Below, piece by piece: positions 1 through 5,212 of a stretch of DNA of 25,786 bases. The translations under genes and the position numbers were made by a program. The DNA comes from a virus. The stretch covers positions 1-25,786 of the IMG/VR virus record IMGVR_UViG_3300037541_000411. One strand, given 5' to 3'. The notes beneath the pieces are model-generated. The model made no database searches and had not been told where the DNA came from. It was given only the letters and a program-made list of their open reading frames with translations. How positions within the stretch are numbered: position 1 is the stretch's first letter; every line of letters begins with the position of its first letter.

Positions 1-538
1 TGCCGTTGCCATACAGCTTCTTGATCTCTTCGAGCTTGCGCATGACCTCTTCCTTGCTCATGGAATCGATCGTGCCGTGCCGAATCTCTTTGCGATCAAT
101 GTAGATCGTGCCGAGGGCCTGCCCGCGACGGTACTCCGCTTGCACCGCGGCACCATACGCTCCCGCGGCCAGGGCCTGGTCACGAATGACCTGTAGGTCT
201 CTCATGTGCCGTTCGTAGGTCGTGCCGTACTTCTCGGCCATCTCTGCTCGAGCCTTCTGAATGGCAGCGACGATATGCGGATTTTTGTCGGGGTTGGTCA
301 GCGTCTCGGCCTTCGTGGCCGCGTTCTTCTCGGGCCACCCCGCACGGACCACGGCTTCCTTGAGCGTGACGTGCCCGTCTCCCGCGACGAACTCGTTGAC
401 GAACTTCCATTCCTGCGTCGTGAGCTCTCGGTGCTTATGTGGCTTCACGGGCCGCGCGAGCTTCTCCAGCGTCTGCGGCTGGAGGCCCTTGCCGATCTTC
501 TTGCCGAACTCCTTGTCAGCCTTGCTGCGTAGCTTCAC
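1..538 (-). CDS. Terminase small subunit (TerS), 3' end beyond window
   Basis: The 179 visible residues read as a phage terminase small subunit of the Terminase_2/XtmA type, which recognises phage DNA and hands it to the large subunit for packaging. A basic N-terminus (1-35) is followed by a helix-turn-helix-like segment (about 39-70, TTQEWKFVNEF ... LKEAVVRAGW) and the typical NPHIVAAIQKARAE stretch near residue 86. A helical region with QALAAGAYGAAVQAEYRRGQ (121-140) leads to a charged oligomerisation-like tail, and the frame is still open at base 1. The start is GTG at 538: it overlaps the TGA of the upstream gene as GTGA, so translation is probably coupled. The large subunit is expected next, outside the window. 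Family assignment is by recalled pattern. Confidence 0.8.
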   Translation of the reverse strand, partial: MKLRSKADKEFGKKIGKGLQPQTLEKLARPVKPHKHRELTTQEWKFVNEFVAGDGHVTLKEAVVRAGWPEKNAATKAETLTNPDKNPHIVAAIQKARAEMAEKYGTTYERHMRDLQVIRDQALAAGAYGAAVQAEYRRGQALGTIYIDRKEIRHGTIDSMSKEEVMRKLEEIKKLYGNG

Positions 539-750
539 GCAACCCTCCACACGCGCCAACCGTCCTCGACCTTGCGGCACGAGAACTTCGTCCCGTGGCG
601 CTTGGAGTACATCCATGCGGCGCTACGGGCGTTCTTCGCCGACTCGGCATCGGCTAACAGGAAACTGTCCCCCACGGCCATAACCGGGAAGGGGTATTTC
701 TCCCGCTGGGCTTCGGCTGGGATAGGGATACCAGAGTCAACTCTCAACAT
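535..750 (-). CDS. Small conserved phage protein, DUF7303-like
   Basis: A 71-residue protein with an N-terminal SGIPIPAEAQREKYPF segment followed by MAVGDSFLL, then a basic and aromatic half (SAAWMYSKRHGTKFSCRKVEDGWRVWRVA). The YPF...M.VGDSF signature matches small phage proteins that I recall as DUF7303; their function is unknown. It is the first gene of the packaging operon and its stop overlaps the GTG start of the terminase small subunit by four bases. There is almost no Shine-Dalgarno sequence before the ATG, and a -10-like box lies only six bases upstream, so the mRNA may be leaderless (see the promoter entry). The compact basic C-terminus would suit nucleic-acid contact, but that is only an inference. 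Confidence 0.7.
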   Translation of the reverse strand: MLRVDSGIPIPAEAQREKYPFPVMAVGDSFLLADAESAKNARSAAWMYSKRHGTKFSCRKVEDGWRVWRVA

Positions 751-756
751 ATCACC

Positions 757-786
757 AGTATATACAGGGCAACTCTGGGCCGTCTA
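757..786 (-). promoter_or_regulatory. Candidate leaderless promoter for packaging operon
   Basis: Read on the minus strand, a -35-like TAGACG (786-781; 4 of 6 consensus bases) is separated by 18 bases from a -10-like TATACT (762-757; 5 of 6). The expected transcription start falls at about 750, on the ATG of the first gene, which has only a weak GGTG before it. Two copies of AGAGTTG on the minus strand (776-770 and 744-738), 32 bp apart, flank the -10 and the start codon and could be operator half-sites. Prediction from sequence only. Confidence 0.35.
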
Positions 787-966
787 GGGGCCTTCGGGGC
801 CGTTTCAGTAGAACTTTTACCAAGAATATAAGCGTCAGCAGCAACATTTGTTTGAAATCGGCTATACCCCAGAGAAATTACACCTCACACTACTCAAAAC
901 ATACCGTAAGTAGACTTAACCTCTTGTTTCTATTCACTTATTACACCATTACATTACATTCGACAT

Positions 967-992
967 AAATGTTGCGTCTAGGAGCAACATTT
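967..992. promoter_or_regulatory. 9-bp perfect inverted repeat, candidate operator
   Basis: AAATGTTGC (967-975) and GCAACATTT (984-992) form a perfect dyad around an 8-base spacer. A further GCAACATTT copy lies at 841-849. No U-run follows on either strand, so it does not look like a terminator; two-fold symmetry in an AT-rich intergenic region fits a dimeric repressor site. The same TAGGAGCAAC 10-mer that forms its right half (979-988) recurs at 1232-1241 over a ribosome binding site. Confidence 0.4.
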
Positions 993-1188
993 CTCTGGAT
1001 AGGCTCTACTGACGGCCCTCCAACGCAATCCCCGGGCCGTGATCCTGTCTCCTTTCAACAACAAAACCGCCCCAAAACCCGTTAAAACGCAACAACCCTG
1101 CCTCCCCCGTGCCTTCTGGCCCGTGGTCCACGGCCCTCGGTCCCTCTTCCCTTGCCTCTCCGCCTTTCTACCCCCCATAATGCGCAAA

Positions 1189-1213
1189 GCCCCGGTGTTA
1201 CTAGCACCGAGGC
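1189..1213 (-). terminator. Stem-loop, possible weak leftward terminator
   Basis: GCC-C-CGGTG (1189-1197) pairs with CACCG-A-GGC (1205-1213), eight base pairs with one mismatch around a seven-base loop. On the minus strand the stem is followed by only three Ts, so it is at best a weak terminator or attenuator for transcripts leaking past the stronger terminator at 1554-1582. It also lies just upstream of the ribosome binding site of the plus-strand gene, so it could instead be part of that gene's 5' leader. Confidence 0.3.
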
Positions 1214-1226
1214 CTCACTTCCCACT

Positions 1227-1242
1227 CGTTGTAGGAGCAACG
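1227..1242 (+). promoter_or_regulatory. Ribosome binding site inside a small hairpin
   Basis: CGTTG (1227-1231) and CAACG (1238-1242) are complementary and enclose TAGGAG, the Shine-Dalgarno core, which sits six bases before the ATG at 1244. The AGGAG would be exposed in the loop of a five-pair stem. It fixes the start of the downstream gene. The stem is short, so its stability in vivo is doubtful. Confidence 0.45.
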
Positions 1243-1243
1243 T

Positions 1244-1555
1244 ATGAGCAGCCCCGATGATAACACCCTAGAGACCATCCGCGCCCTGTTGGAATACCAG
1301 GACGTTGGCAATGGCATATTGATGTGGAAGATCGGTCCCAAGAAAGGAGAGTTGGCCGGATCGTACGTCGGCCCGAACAAGGAAGAGCTTCGGGTACGGA
1401 TTAACGGTCAGTCTTTGTTAGGCGCCAAGATCGCGTGGTTCTTGGTCTTTGGTTTTTGGTCCGAGTACCGTTTTCGGTACATCAATCAAGACAAGACAGA
1501 CATCCGGCCCGAGAACATCGAAGAGACGACGCGCCGGGACGGTCCGGGGCGATAA
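1244..1555 (+). CDS. Degenerate HNH-endonuclease-fold protein
   Basis: A 103-residue protein. LLEYQDVGNGILMWK, a GELAGS turn, LRVRINGQSL, IAWFLVFGFW and YINQDKTDIRPENIEE follow the order of the N-terminal and core parts of phage HNH homing endonucleases, whose usual landmarks are HRLAW, a YG.WP turn, IDHIN.DK.DNR.ENLR. Here the first histidine position reads AKIAW and the DHIN histidine is a tyrosine (RYIN), so the catalytic site appears lost. It may be a decaying homing endonuclease or a retained DNA-binding domain. It is one of only three plus-strand genes, sits alone in the gap between two leftward operons, has a good AGGAG six bases before ATG, and ends where the opposing terminator begins. 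Expression is unproven. Confidence 0.65.
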   Translation: MSSPDDNTLETIRALLEYQDVGNGILMWKIGPKKGELAGSYVGPNKEELRVRINGQSLLGAKIAWFLVFGFWSEYRFRYINQDKTDIRPENIEETTRRDGPGR

Positions 1556-1582
1556 AAACCCCCGGGCCTCATCGGCCCGGGG
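1554..1582 (-). terminator. Intrinsic terminator of the early operon
   Basis: CCCCGGGCC (1560-1568) and GGCCCGGGG (1574-1582) form a perfect nine-pair GC stem with a five-base loop. Read leftward it is followed by GG and then five Ts (1558-1554), a classic Rho-independent terminator 48 bases past the stop of the last early gene at 1631. On the plus strand no T-run follows, so it is directional. Its T-run overlaps the stop codon of the facing plus-strand gene. Confidence 0.8.
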
Positions 1583-1630
1583 TCCGCGGCAGGGGATGGC
1601 TTGGAGTGCTGGAAAAGCGCCGCGGGAAAC

Positions 1631-1879
1631 TTACTGGACGCCGGCGCCCATGGCCTTCTTGAAGTCCCCTTCAAGCATTCGGGCCGCGGTGCGGACGGTC
1701 ATGATCTCGCCGAATTCGATCTCGGAGATATCGACCTCGAGGGGGCCGGGGACGAGTCCCGGAACGACGACCACGGGTCCGACGAGCCCGTAGCGTGTGC
1801 CGTTGATCGTGAGGGTGATCATCTGCACGAGTGGGGCGCGGTCCGGTTCCTCGAGGCTTAGGTCGTCCATGTCGTTCAT
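1631..1879 (-). CDS. Hypothetical phage protein, last gene of early operon
   Basis: An 82-residue acidic protein starting MNDMDDLSLEEPDRAP. Its middle is beta-rich (MITLTINGTRYGLVGPVVVVPGLVPGPLEVDISEIEFGE), followed by a helical end (IMTVRTAARMLEGDFKKAMG). I recognise no family. The ATG at 1879 overlaps the TGA of the upstream gene as ATGA, which decides the start; the same frame is open farther upstream, but that extension is arginine- and proline-rich antisense-like sequence over the neighbouring gene. It is the promoter-distal gene of the long leftward operon, directly before the terminator. Confidence 0.65.
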   Translation of the reverse strand: MNDMDDLSLEEPDRAPLVQMITLTINGTRYGLVGPVVVVPGLVPGPLEVDISEIEFGEIMTVRTAARMLEGDFKKAMGAGVQ

Positions 1880-2112
1880 TCCCTCATGTTGCGCCCGGAC
1901 TCGTACCAATGCAAATCGAGCAAGAGCCGCTCGATATGCGTGGTGAGCCCGTCGCGTTCCTGTTTGAGCCCTCGGATCTGTTCCGTGAGGGACTCGAGGA
2001 GGACGTTTTGGATTTCGATCCGGCGGCGCAGCTCGAAGACGTACTCGCGGAGCTGGAGATCGTGGATCGGAATGGGTGGATCGTCGGTCGTGTGGATCGC
2101 GGGGACTAACAT
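1876..2112 (-). CDS. Hypothetical coiled-coil protein
   Basis: About 78 residues, mostly one charged amphipathic helix (LREYVFELRRRIEIQNVLLESLTEQIRGLKQ and on to IERLLLDLHWYE) with leucine/isoleucine spacing that suggests a coiled coil; a short proline-rich segment (TTDDPPIPIHD) comes first. No enzymatic motif is visible. The ATG at 2112 lies inside the last codons of the upstream gene (seven-base overlap); a GTG four codons earlier at 2124 is an alternative start. The 3' end overlaps the next start as ATGA. A small oligomerising phage accessory factor is the most that can be said. Confidence 0.6.
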   Translation of the reverse strand: MLVPAIHTTDDPPIPIHDLQLREYVFELRRRIEIQNVLLESLTEQIRGLKQERDGLTTHIERLLLDLHWYESGRNMRE

Positions 2113-2309
2113 GTCGCACCCCACTCGTAATAGCCTTCCCGATTCAAGATCGCCCGGACCTTCTCTTCGGCGGCGAGCGCCTCTTCGACCAGCGGACGCA
2201 GGGCCTTGGTCCGTGGCTCGTGGTTATAGCCCCCTGTGAGCTCGAGCGTGAGCCCTTGGAGCGCCATGTTGGCCTCGTGAAGCGCGAGGAGTGTGTCTTT
2301 GCGGTTCAT
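2106..2309 (-). CDS. Hypothetical small protein
   Basis: A 67-residue, largely helical protein (MNRKDTLLALHEANMALQGL ... ALRPLVEEALAAEEKVRAIL) ending in an aromatic NREGYYEWGATC tail. No family recognised. The ATG at 2309 overlaps the upstream TGA as ATGA, and its own end overlaps the next gene, so it is embedded in the translationally coupled chain. Codon use and base composition match its neighbours. Confidence 0.6.
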   Translation of the reverse strand: MNRKDTLLALHEANMALQGLTLELTGGYNHEPRTKALRPLVEEALAAEEKVRAILNREGYYEWGATC

Positions 2310-2665
2310 GTCTTCTTGACCCCCTGTGCTAGAGCAAGGAACTTCTCCAATTTCTGCACTGTGATTTCCGTGTTGCTCGTTCCGAATACGATCCCGGCTT
2401 TCTCGGCAAGTTTGATCACGTTATATAACTCGCCGCCTTCCAGCGACCGGGCGCACTCTTCGCAGTGTGTTTTCTTGCGTAGCCGTGGGTAAAGGTTGCA
2501 GTAGTCACAAGTCAGTTCCTTGTCCATCCACTGCCAGCCAAAACATATCCGCATCATGGCGCGGTGGAATGCGTGGGGTTTACGGGTTACTCCAAACTGC
2601 TGGACACCCTCTGCCCCCGGCAGTAGCCAACGGCCTAGTTCTTTCTTCTGATGCACAGATGTCAT
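2306..2665 (-). CDS. Hypothetical protein with CxxC...CxxC zinc-knuckle motif
   Basis: A 119-residue protein with a four-cysteine cluster CDYCNLYPRLRKKTHCEEC (CX2C, 11 residues, CX2C) that probably binds zinc, preceded by a basic, aromatic N-terminal part (GVTRKPHAFHRAMMRICFGWQWMD). Its C-terminal end, SNTEITVQKLEKFLALA, resembles the N-terminal segment of the upstream neighbour (SNTQVWTVTEEQLEKFAELV), so the two share a short helical module. The start is set by the ATGA overlap at 2665; a longer frame exists upstream but covers the neighbour. Function unknown; zinc binding suggests protein or nucleic-acid contact. Confidence 0.6.
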   Translation of the reverse strand: MTSVHQKKELGRWLLPGAEGVQQFGVTRKPHAFHRAMMRICFGWQWMDKELTCDYCNLYPRLRKKTHCEECARSLEGGELYNVIKLAEKAGIVFGTSNTEITVQKLEKFLALAQGVKKT

Positions 2666-2904
2666 TTGCTTTCTCCCCTCGCACGGATGGTGTCGGCGCA
2701 AACTCCTACAGCCCTCGCCTCGCGTGGATGCCATTGCGTCAGTTTTTCAACTTCCGAATCGCACACCTTCGCACACGCCTCCCGCTCGGCTGCGGTAACG
2801 AGTTCTGCAAACTTTTCTAACTGTTCTTCAGTGACAGTCCATACCTGCGTGTTGCTTGCGGTAATGGCTACGTTCAAAAGCATTTTCATGTGATCGCGGG
2901 TCAT
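2662..2904 (-). CDS. Hypothetical phage helical protein
   Basis: An 80-residue protein dominated by TVTEEQLEKFAELVTAAEREACAKVCDSEVEKL and ending CADTIRARGESK. The EREACAKVC ... CA..IRARGE pattern is a C-terminal segment I have often seen in small phage proteins of Burkholderiales and other proteobacterial phages, with no known role. It shares the SNT...LEKF..L module with the downstream gene. The start ATG at 2904 overlaps the upstream stop as ATGA. Three cysteines are present but not in a convincing metal-binding pattern. Confidence 0.6.
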   Translation of the reverse strand: MTRDHMKMLLNVAITASNTQVWTVTEEQLEKFAELVTAAEREACAKVCDSEVEKLTQWHPREARAVGVCADTIRARGESK

Positions 2905-3125
2905 GGCTGCTTCTCCGTGACTTCGCACACGCCGATCTCGACAAGCTTTTCGATGTAGCAGCGCAAGCACAGGGTCTTCTCGAGCCCCGTCATGTGGCTG
3001 GTCATCGTGCTAGAACCGATGTCGCCGTGCACGGGGCAGACGTATCCTGGTTGGCGGATATCCAGTTTGCCCCATTCATTGGGGTTCATCTTGTTGAGAT
3101 CCTTGAAGAACTCTTCGGTGTTCAT
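2901..3125 (-). CDS. Small zinc-ribbon-like protein
   Basis: 74 residues with CPVHGDI (CxxH) at about 30-36 and CLRCYIEKLVE (CxxC) at about 53-63. This pairing is typical of small phage zinc-ribbon proteins in which the first pair comes from a 'CP.HG' turn and the second precedes a helix. It probably binds one zinc ion; the partner is unknown. The acidic/aromatic N-terminus (MNTEEFFKDLNKMNPNEWGKL) may be a separate contact surface. The start ATG at 3125 overlaps the upstream TGA as ATGA. Confidence 0.65.
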   Translation of the reverse strand: MNTEEFFKDLNKMNPNEWGKLDIRQPGYVCPVHGDIGSSTMTSHMTGLEKTLCLRCYIEKLVEIGVCEVTEKQP

Positions 3126-3649
3126 CGGACAACCCCCCGTATCCGATCGGATACAAGCTTGGCGTAGCCGGCGATGTCGTCCCACGAATCGGCCTTGTTC
3201 GGATCCCCGTTAACGATGCGGGACATCTTGGTCGCGATCATCTCGAGGGCTTCCCATTGGTCGTCGGTGAACGTGCGGCCGTGATCTTCGGCATGCTCGG
3301 CCATGGCGCGCTTCAATGCCTGGGCAAGCCGGGCGTTGTCCGCGAACGTGCCGTAGTCACTCGCGCGGGTGTCGAGGATGCCATCGAGGCCCGTGGTCCG
3401 TGAGTCTCGATCCCCGAACAGCGCATCCACTTCGTCGTTCGTGAGAAGTGGCTTATCCATCTGCTCACGCCACGTGGGCGCGGCGACTTCAGCGTTCCCT
3501 GCGGCCTTCTCGCGAAGCTTGTAGGCGTAGGGAAGTGATATCCCGAAACGCTTGGCGACGCCGCTGACCTTGGCGCCAGGGCTGTCGTGGAACCAGTTGA
3601 TGGCGCGTTGGGCGGCGCCCGACTTCTTGAGTTTTTTACTGGAGGGCAT
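3122..3649 (-). CDS. HTH plus DUF6378 domain protein
   Basis: 175 residues in two parts. Residues 10-48 (AAQRAINWFHDSPG ... VSGVAKRFGISLPYAYKLREKA) look like a helix-turn-helix for DNA binding. Residues 98-170 (SDYGTFADNARLAQALK, LEMIATKMSRIVNGDPNKAD, SWDDIAGYAKLVSDRI) match the phage domain I recall as DUF6378, of unknown function, whose conserved E, K and NGD.. .DSW.DIAGYA pattern resembles all-alpha MazG-like nucleotide-handling folds. The ATG at 3649 has AAGGAG nearby and overlaps the upstream gene by 14 bases. The fusion suggests a DNA-bound or self-regulating factor, but that is inference. Confidence 0.7.
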   Translation of the reverse strand: MPSSKKLKKSGAAQRAINWFHDSPGAKVSGVAKRFGISLPYAYKLREKAAGNAEVAAPTWREQMDKPLLTNDEVDALFGDRDSRTTGLDGILDTRASDYGTFADNARLAQALKRAMAEHAEDHGRTFTDDQWEALEMIATKMSRIVNGDPNKADSWDDIAGYAKLVSDRIRGVVR

Positions 3650-3866
3650 TGAGGGTCTCCTTCTGTTGATAGAGGTGAGCGACGCAAGAAGGCGGGAAAG
3701 CCGCCTCTTGTGAGTCGTAGGCACAGGCCGCGGCGATCGGGTCGGAGGCGCTGTTGATGTACTCTGTTCTCAGATGCAAGTCGTACGCGCAGTACGCAAA
3801 AACACTGAGAAGAATAGAGCCAAGCACGCCGCAGACAGCAACAAAAAACTTTGTATCACTTTCCAT
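3636..3866 (-). CDS. Small single-pass membrane protein
   Basis: 76 residues with one clear transmembrane helix (FFVAVCGVLGSILLSVFAYCAY, about residues 8-29) after a short charged N-terminus. The C-terminal part faces the opposite side and holds two cysteines in ACAYDSQEAAFPPSCVAHLY that could form a disulfide in the periplasm. There is no lipobox or signal-peptidase site I would trust. AGGAG lies six bases before the ATG at 3866, which sets the start. It is next to a second membrane peptide gene, so the pair may act together at the envelope (for example in lysis control or superinfection exclusion), which is not shown by sequence. Confidence 0.6.
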   Translation of the reverse strand: MESDTKFFVAVCGVLGSILLSVFAYCAYDLHLRTEYINSASDPIAAACAYDSQEAAFPPSCVAHLYQQKETLNALQ

Positions 3867-3895
3867 TTCAATCTCCTTTCTAGGCTTTCTAACGA

Positions 3896-4051
3896 TTAAA
3901 AGTATTCTCTTCCGCCCCTCGAGCATCTCCAATTGGGTCTTGGAACATGCGGGTCGATGGGCCTGCGCCTATTGCGCAGAAACCAAGTTATACCCATGAC
4001 TAGGCTAAAAAACAAGACTAAACCTAATCCAGACATGATGATCTCCTTCAT
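3896..4051 (-). CDS. Small membrane peptide
   Basis: 51 residues: MKEIIMSGLGLVLFFSLVMG with a hydrophobic helix at about 5-24, then a strongly basic tail (FLRNRRRPIDPHVPRPNWRCSRGG). By the positive-inside rule the tail stays in the cytoplasm, so the N-terminus probably faces out. The ATG overlaps the HNH gene stop as ATGA (4051-4048). No family recognised. It lies 29 bases before the second membrane protein gene. Too short for the call to be certain, but the coupling and helix support it. Confidence 0.55.
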   Translation of the reverse strand: MKEIIMSGLGLVLFFSLVMGITWFLRNRRRPIDPHVPRPNWRCSRGGREYF

Positions 4052-4422
4052 GCTTTCTTCTTTCTCCTCACCCTTATAACCCGCCTTTCCTCGAAGTGCA
4101 AGATCCGGTGGCAATTCGCGCAGAGGGGGATGCACTTCTCCTCCGCCTCCTTAATGGCCTCCTTGAGGTTGTTTTGCTTGAGGATGAGATCGTTCACGGA
4201 ACGCTTGTTATGGCGGATCACGTGGTGGAAGTCGATCACCGCGGGATGGGAGAAACCGCAGTGCGAACAGGACTGTTTGGATCGGTAGTCGAGCCACGCC
4301 TTCTTGACCGAGGCGCGGCGGGTGCCGCTTTGTTTGATGACTTGCTGGGCGTTCTTCAAATACCAGCGACGCGAGTACTCGCGCTGGCGTGCCGCTCGGA
4401 CCTTGGCGTCCTTGAACGGCAC
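4048..4422 (-). CDS. HNH endonuclease
   Basis: 124 residues with a complete zinc-stabilised HNH core: CSHCGF (C52, C55), IDFHHV (H66, H67), and CIPLCANCHRILH (C101, C104, H105, H109). In this family the HH pair and the later N/H form the beta-beta-alpha-metal nuclease site and the four cysteines hold a structural zinc. The basic N-terminus (KVRAARQREYSRRWYLKNAQQVIK) resembles the numod-like 'R..YSRRWY.KN' helix seen in phage HNH proteins and probably contacts DNA. The GTG start overlaps the upstream TAG by one base (TAGTG). Likely a free-standing homing or nicking nuclease; a packaging role is less likely because the gene is in the early operon. Confidence 0.85.
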   Translation of the reverse strand: MPFKDAKVRAARQREYSRRWYLKNAQQVIKQSGTRRASVKKAWLDYRSKQSCSHCGFSHPAVIDFHHVIRHNKRSVNDLILKQNNLKEAIKEAEEKCIPLCANCHRILHFEERRVIRVRRKKKA

Positions 4423-4847
4423 TAGAGCCGTCGTTTCCAGTAGAGGGCTCGTGCAAAGGAGTAGGGGATGGCGGGCTCGTAGAGCCGAAAGCCACAGGTG
4501 ATGAGGTTATTGGCGCTTGGGACGTTATCCGTGGTGTCTGAAACAGCCCAGTTGTACCCCTGCCGCTTGGCCCAGAGCAGCCGCGCGCGGATCAGACGGC
4601 GTTGGATGCCGCCCCCTCGAGCAAGTGGCGTGACGCCGCAGCGGCCGAGGTAGACCCCATCGGGGATTTGTTGGGAAGGAGACAGACACGCGAACGCGAC
4701 CGGCGTGCGGCGGTGGTAAGCGATCCACCAGACCCCCTCTTCCGGGAAGTACAAAGCATCGTGCGGCAGACAAGCCCGTTGCAGCTCGATGAGTGTCTCT
4801 TCGACTTCCGGGTTCGAAGGATCGACCTTTTCACAGACGACCTTCAT
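4422..4847 (-). CDS. GNAT-family N-acetyltransferase
   Basis: 141 residues with a full GCN5-like acetyltransferase layout: WWIAYHRRTPVAFACLS (beta strands), YLGRCGVTPLARGGGIQRRLI with the acetyl-CoA pyrophosphate loop RGGGIQ at 77-82, then GYNWAVSDTTDNVPSANNLITCGFRLYEP, which is the usual motif B region. Proteins of this type occur in many phages; the substrate is not known, and modification of a host or phage protein, or of a small molecule, is possible. The ATG at 4847 has no evident Shine-Dalgarno and follows a 27-base gap, unlike its tightly coupled neighbours. The downstream HNH gene overlaps it by one base. Confidence 0.85.
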   Translation of the reverse strand: MKVVCEKVDPSNPEVEETLIELQRACLPHDALYFPEEGVWWIAYHRRTPVAFACLSPSQQIPDGVYLGRCGVTPLARGGGIQRRLIRARLLWAKRQGYNWAVSDTTDNVPSANNLITCGFRLYEPAIPYSFARALYWKRRL

Positions 4848-4874
4848 AGGCCGCCAGTGTAAAAGAAAACCCCG

Positions 4875-5174
4875 CTATTTCAACGACGCGCCGTAGTACT
4901 TTAAGACTGTTTCAAAGCAGAACAAATGACCTTCCATGGTCTTGATGTCGAGTTCCTTGTCAAGCTCGAAGATCGCCATGCCGTTGTCCTTCTTGCGGGC
5001 GGCGAGATCCGTGGTCAGCGCTTCGTACGTCCTAATGAGTTCGGCAACGACGATCTGATCGAGAAGGTCGGTGGGAAGCTCCAAAGTAACGGACTCTTCC
5101 TTGGGCTGCTTGGCCAAGAACCGCTTGGCGGCTTTCTTGCCGAGTGTGCGTTCGAGTACAGCTTTGCGGCTCAT
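4875..5174 (-). CDS. Hypothetical phage protein, helical
   Basis: 99 residues from the ATG at 5174, which has a strong GGAGG five bases upstream. A second in-frame ATG at 5216 overlaps the previous stop as ATGA and would add 14 basic residues (MKKRKVTDRLSEVN), so two forms are possible. The body has a basic N-terminal helix (KAVLERTLGKKAAKRFLAK), then acidic helices (LELPTDLLDQIVVAELIRTYEAL ... FELDKELDIKTMEGHLFCFETVLKYYG), like small phage proteins that form helical bundles. No catalytic motif and no named family recognised. Confidence 0.6.
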   Translation of the reverse strand: MSRKAVLERTLGKKAAKRFLAKQPKEESVTLELPTDLLDQIVVAELIRTYEALTTDLAARKKDNGMAIFELDKELDIKTMEGHLFCFETVLKYYGASLK

Positions 5175-5212
5175 GTTAACCTCCGATAGTCGATCGGTAA
5201 CTTTTCGCTTCT

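Larger units (their letters stand above)
751..1243. other. 493-bp non-coding region between operons
   Basis: No credible gene is seen on either strand. The left part (about 810-975) is AT-rich and contrasts with the GC-rich surroundings. The right part (about 1010-1225) is pyrimidine-rich on the plus strand. It contains an ATTACACC direct repeat (877-884 and 940-947, 63 bp apart), a GCAACATTT dyad plus a third copy, a bulged hairpin at 1118-1135 (GGCC arms), and the stem-loop at 1189-1213. The whole stretch separates the end of the early operon from the packaging operon and looks like a control region. An origin of replication is possible but there is no positive evidence for one. Confidence 0.6.

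Noticed and set aside
877-947. ATTACACC direct repeat as an iteron or attachment site
   Set aside because: Only two 8-bp copies in low-complexity AT-rich DNA; chance is likely, so it is noted only under the intergenic region.
1880-2119. N-terminal extension of the last early gene back to 2119
   Set aside because: The added 80 residues are Arg/Pro-rich antisense-like sequence covering the coiled-coil gene; the ATGA overlap at 1879 gives a better start.
4805-4825. GGTTCGAA resembling a tRNA T-loop
   Set aside because: It is inside the acetyltransferase gene and has no acceptor or anticodon stem around it; no tRNA was found anywhere in the window.
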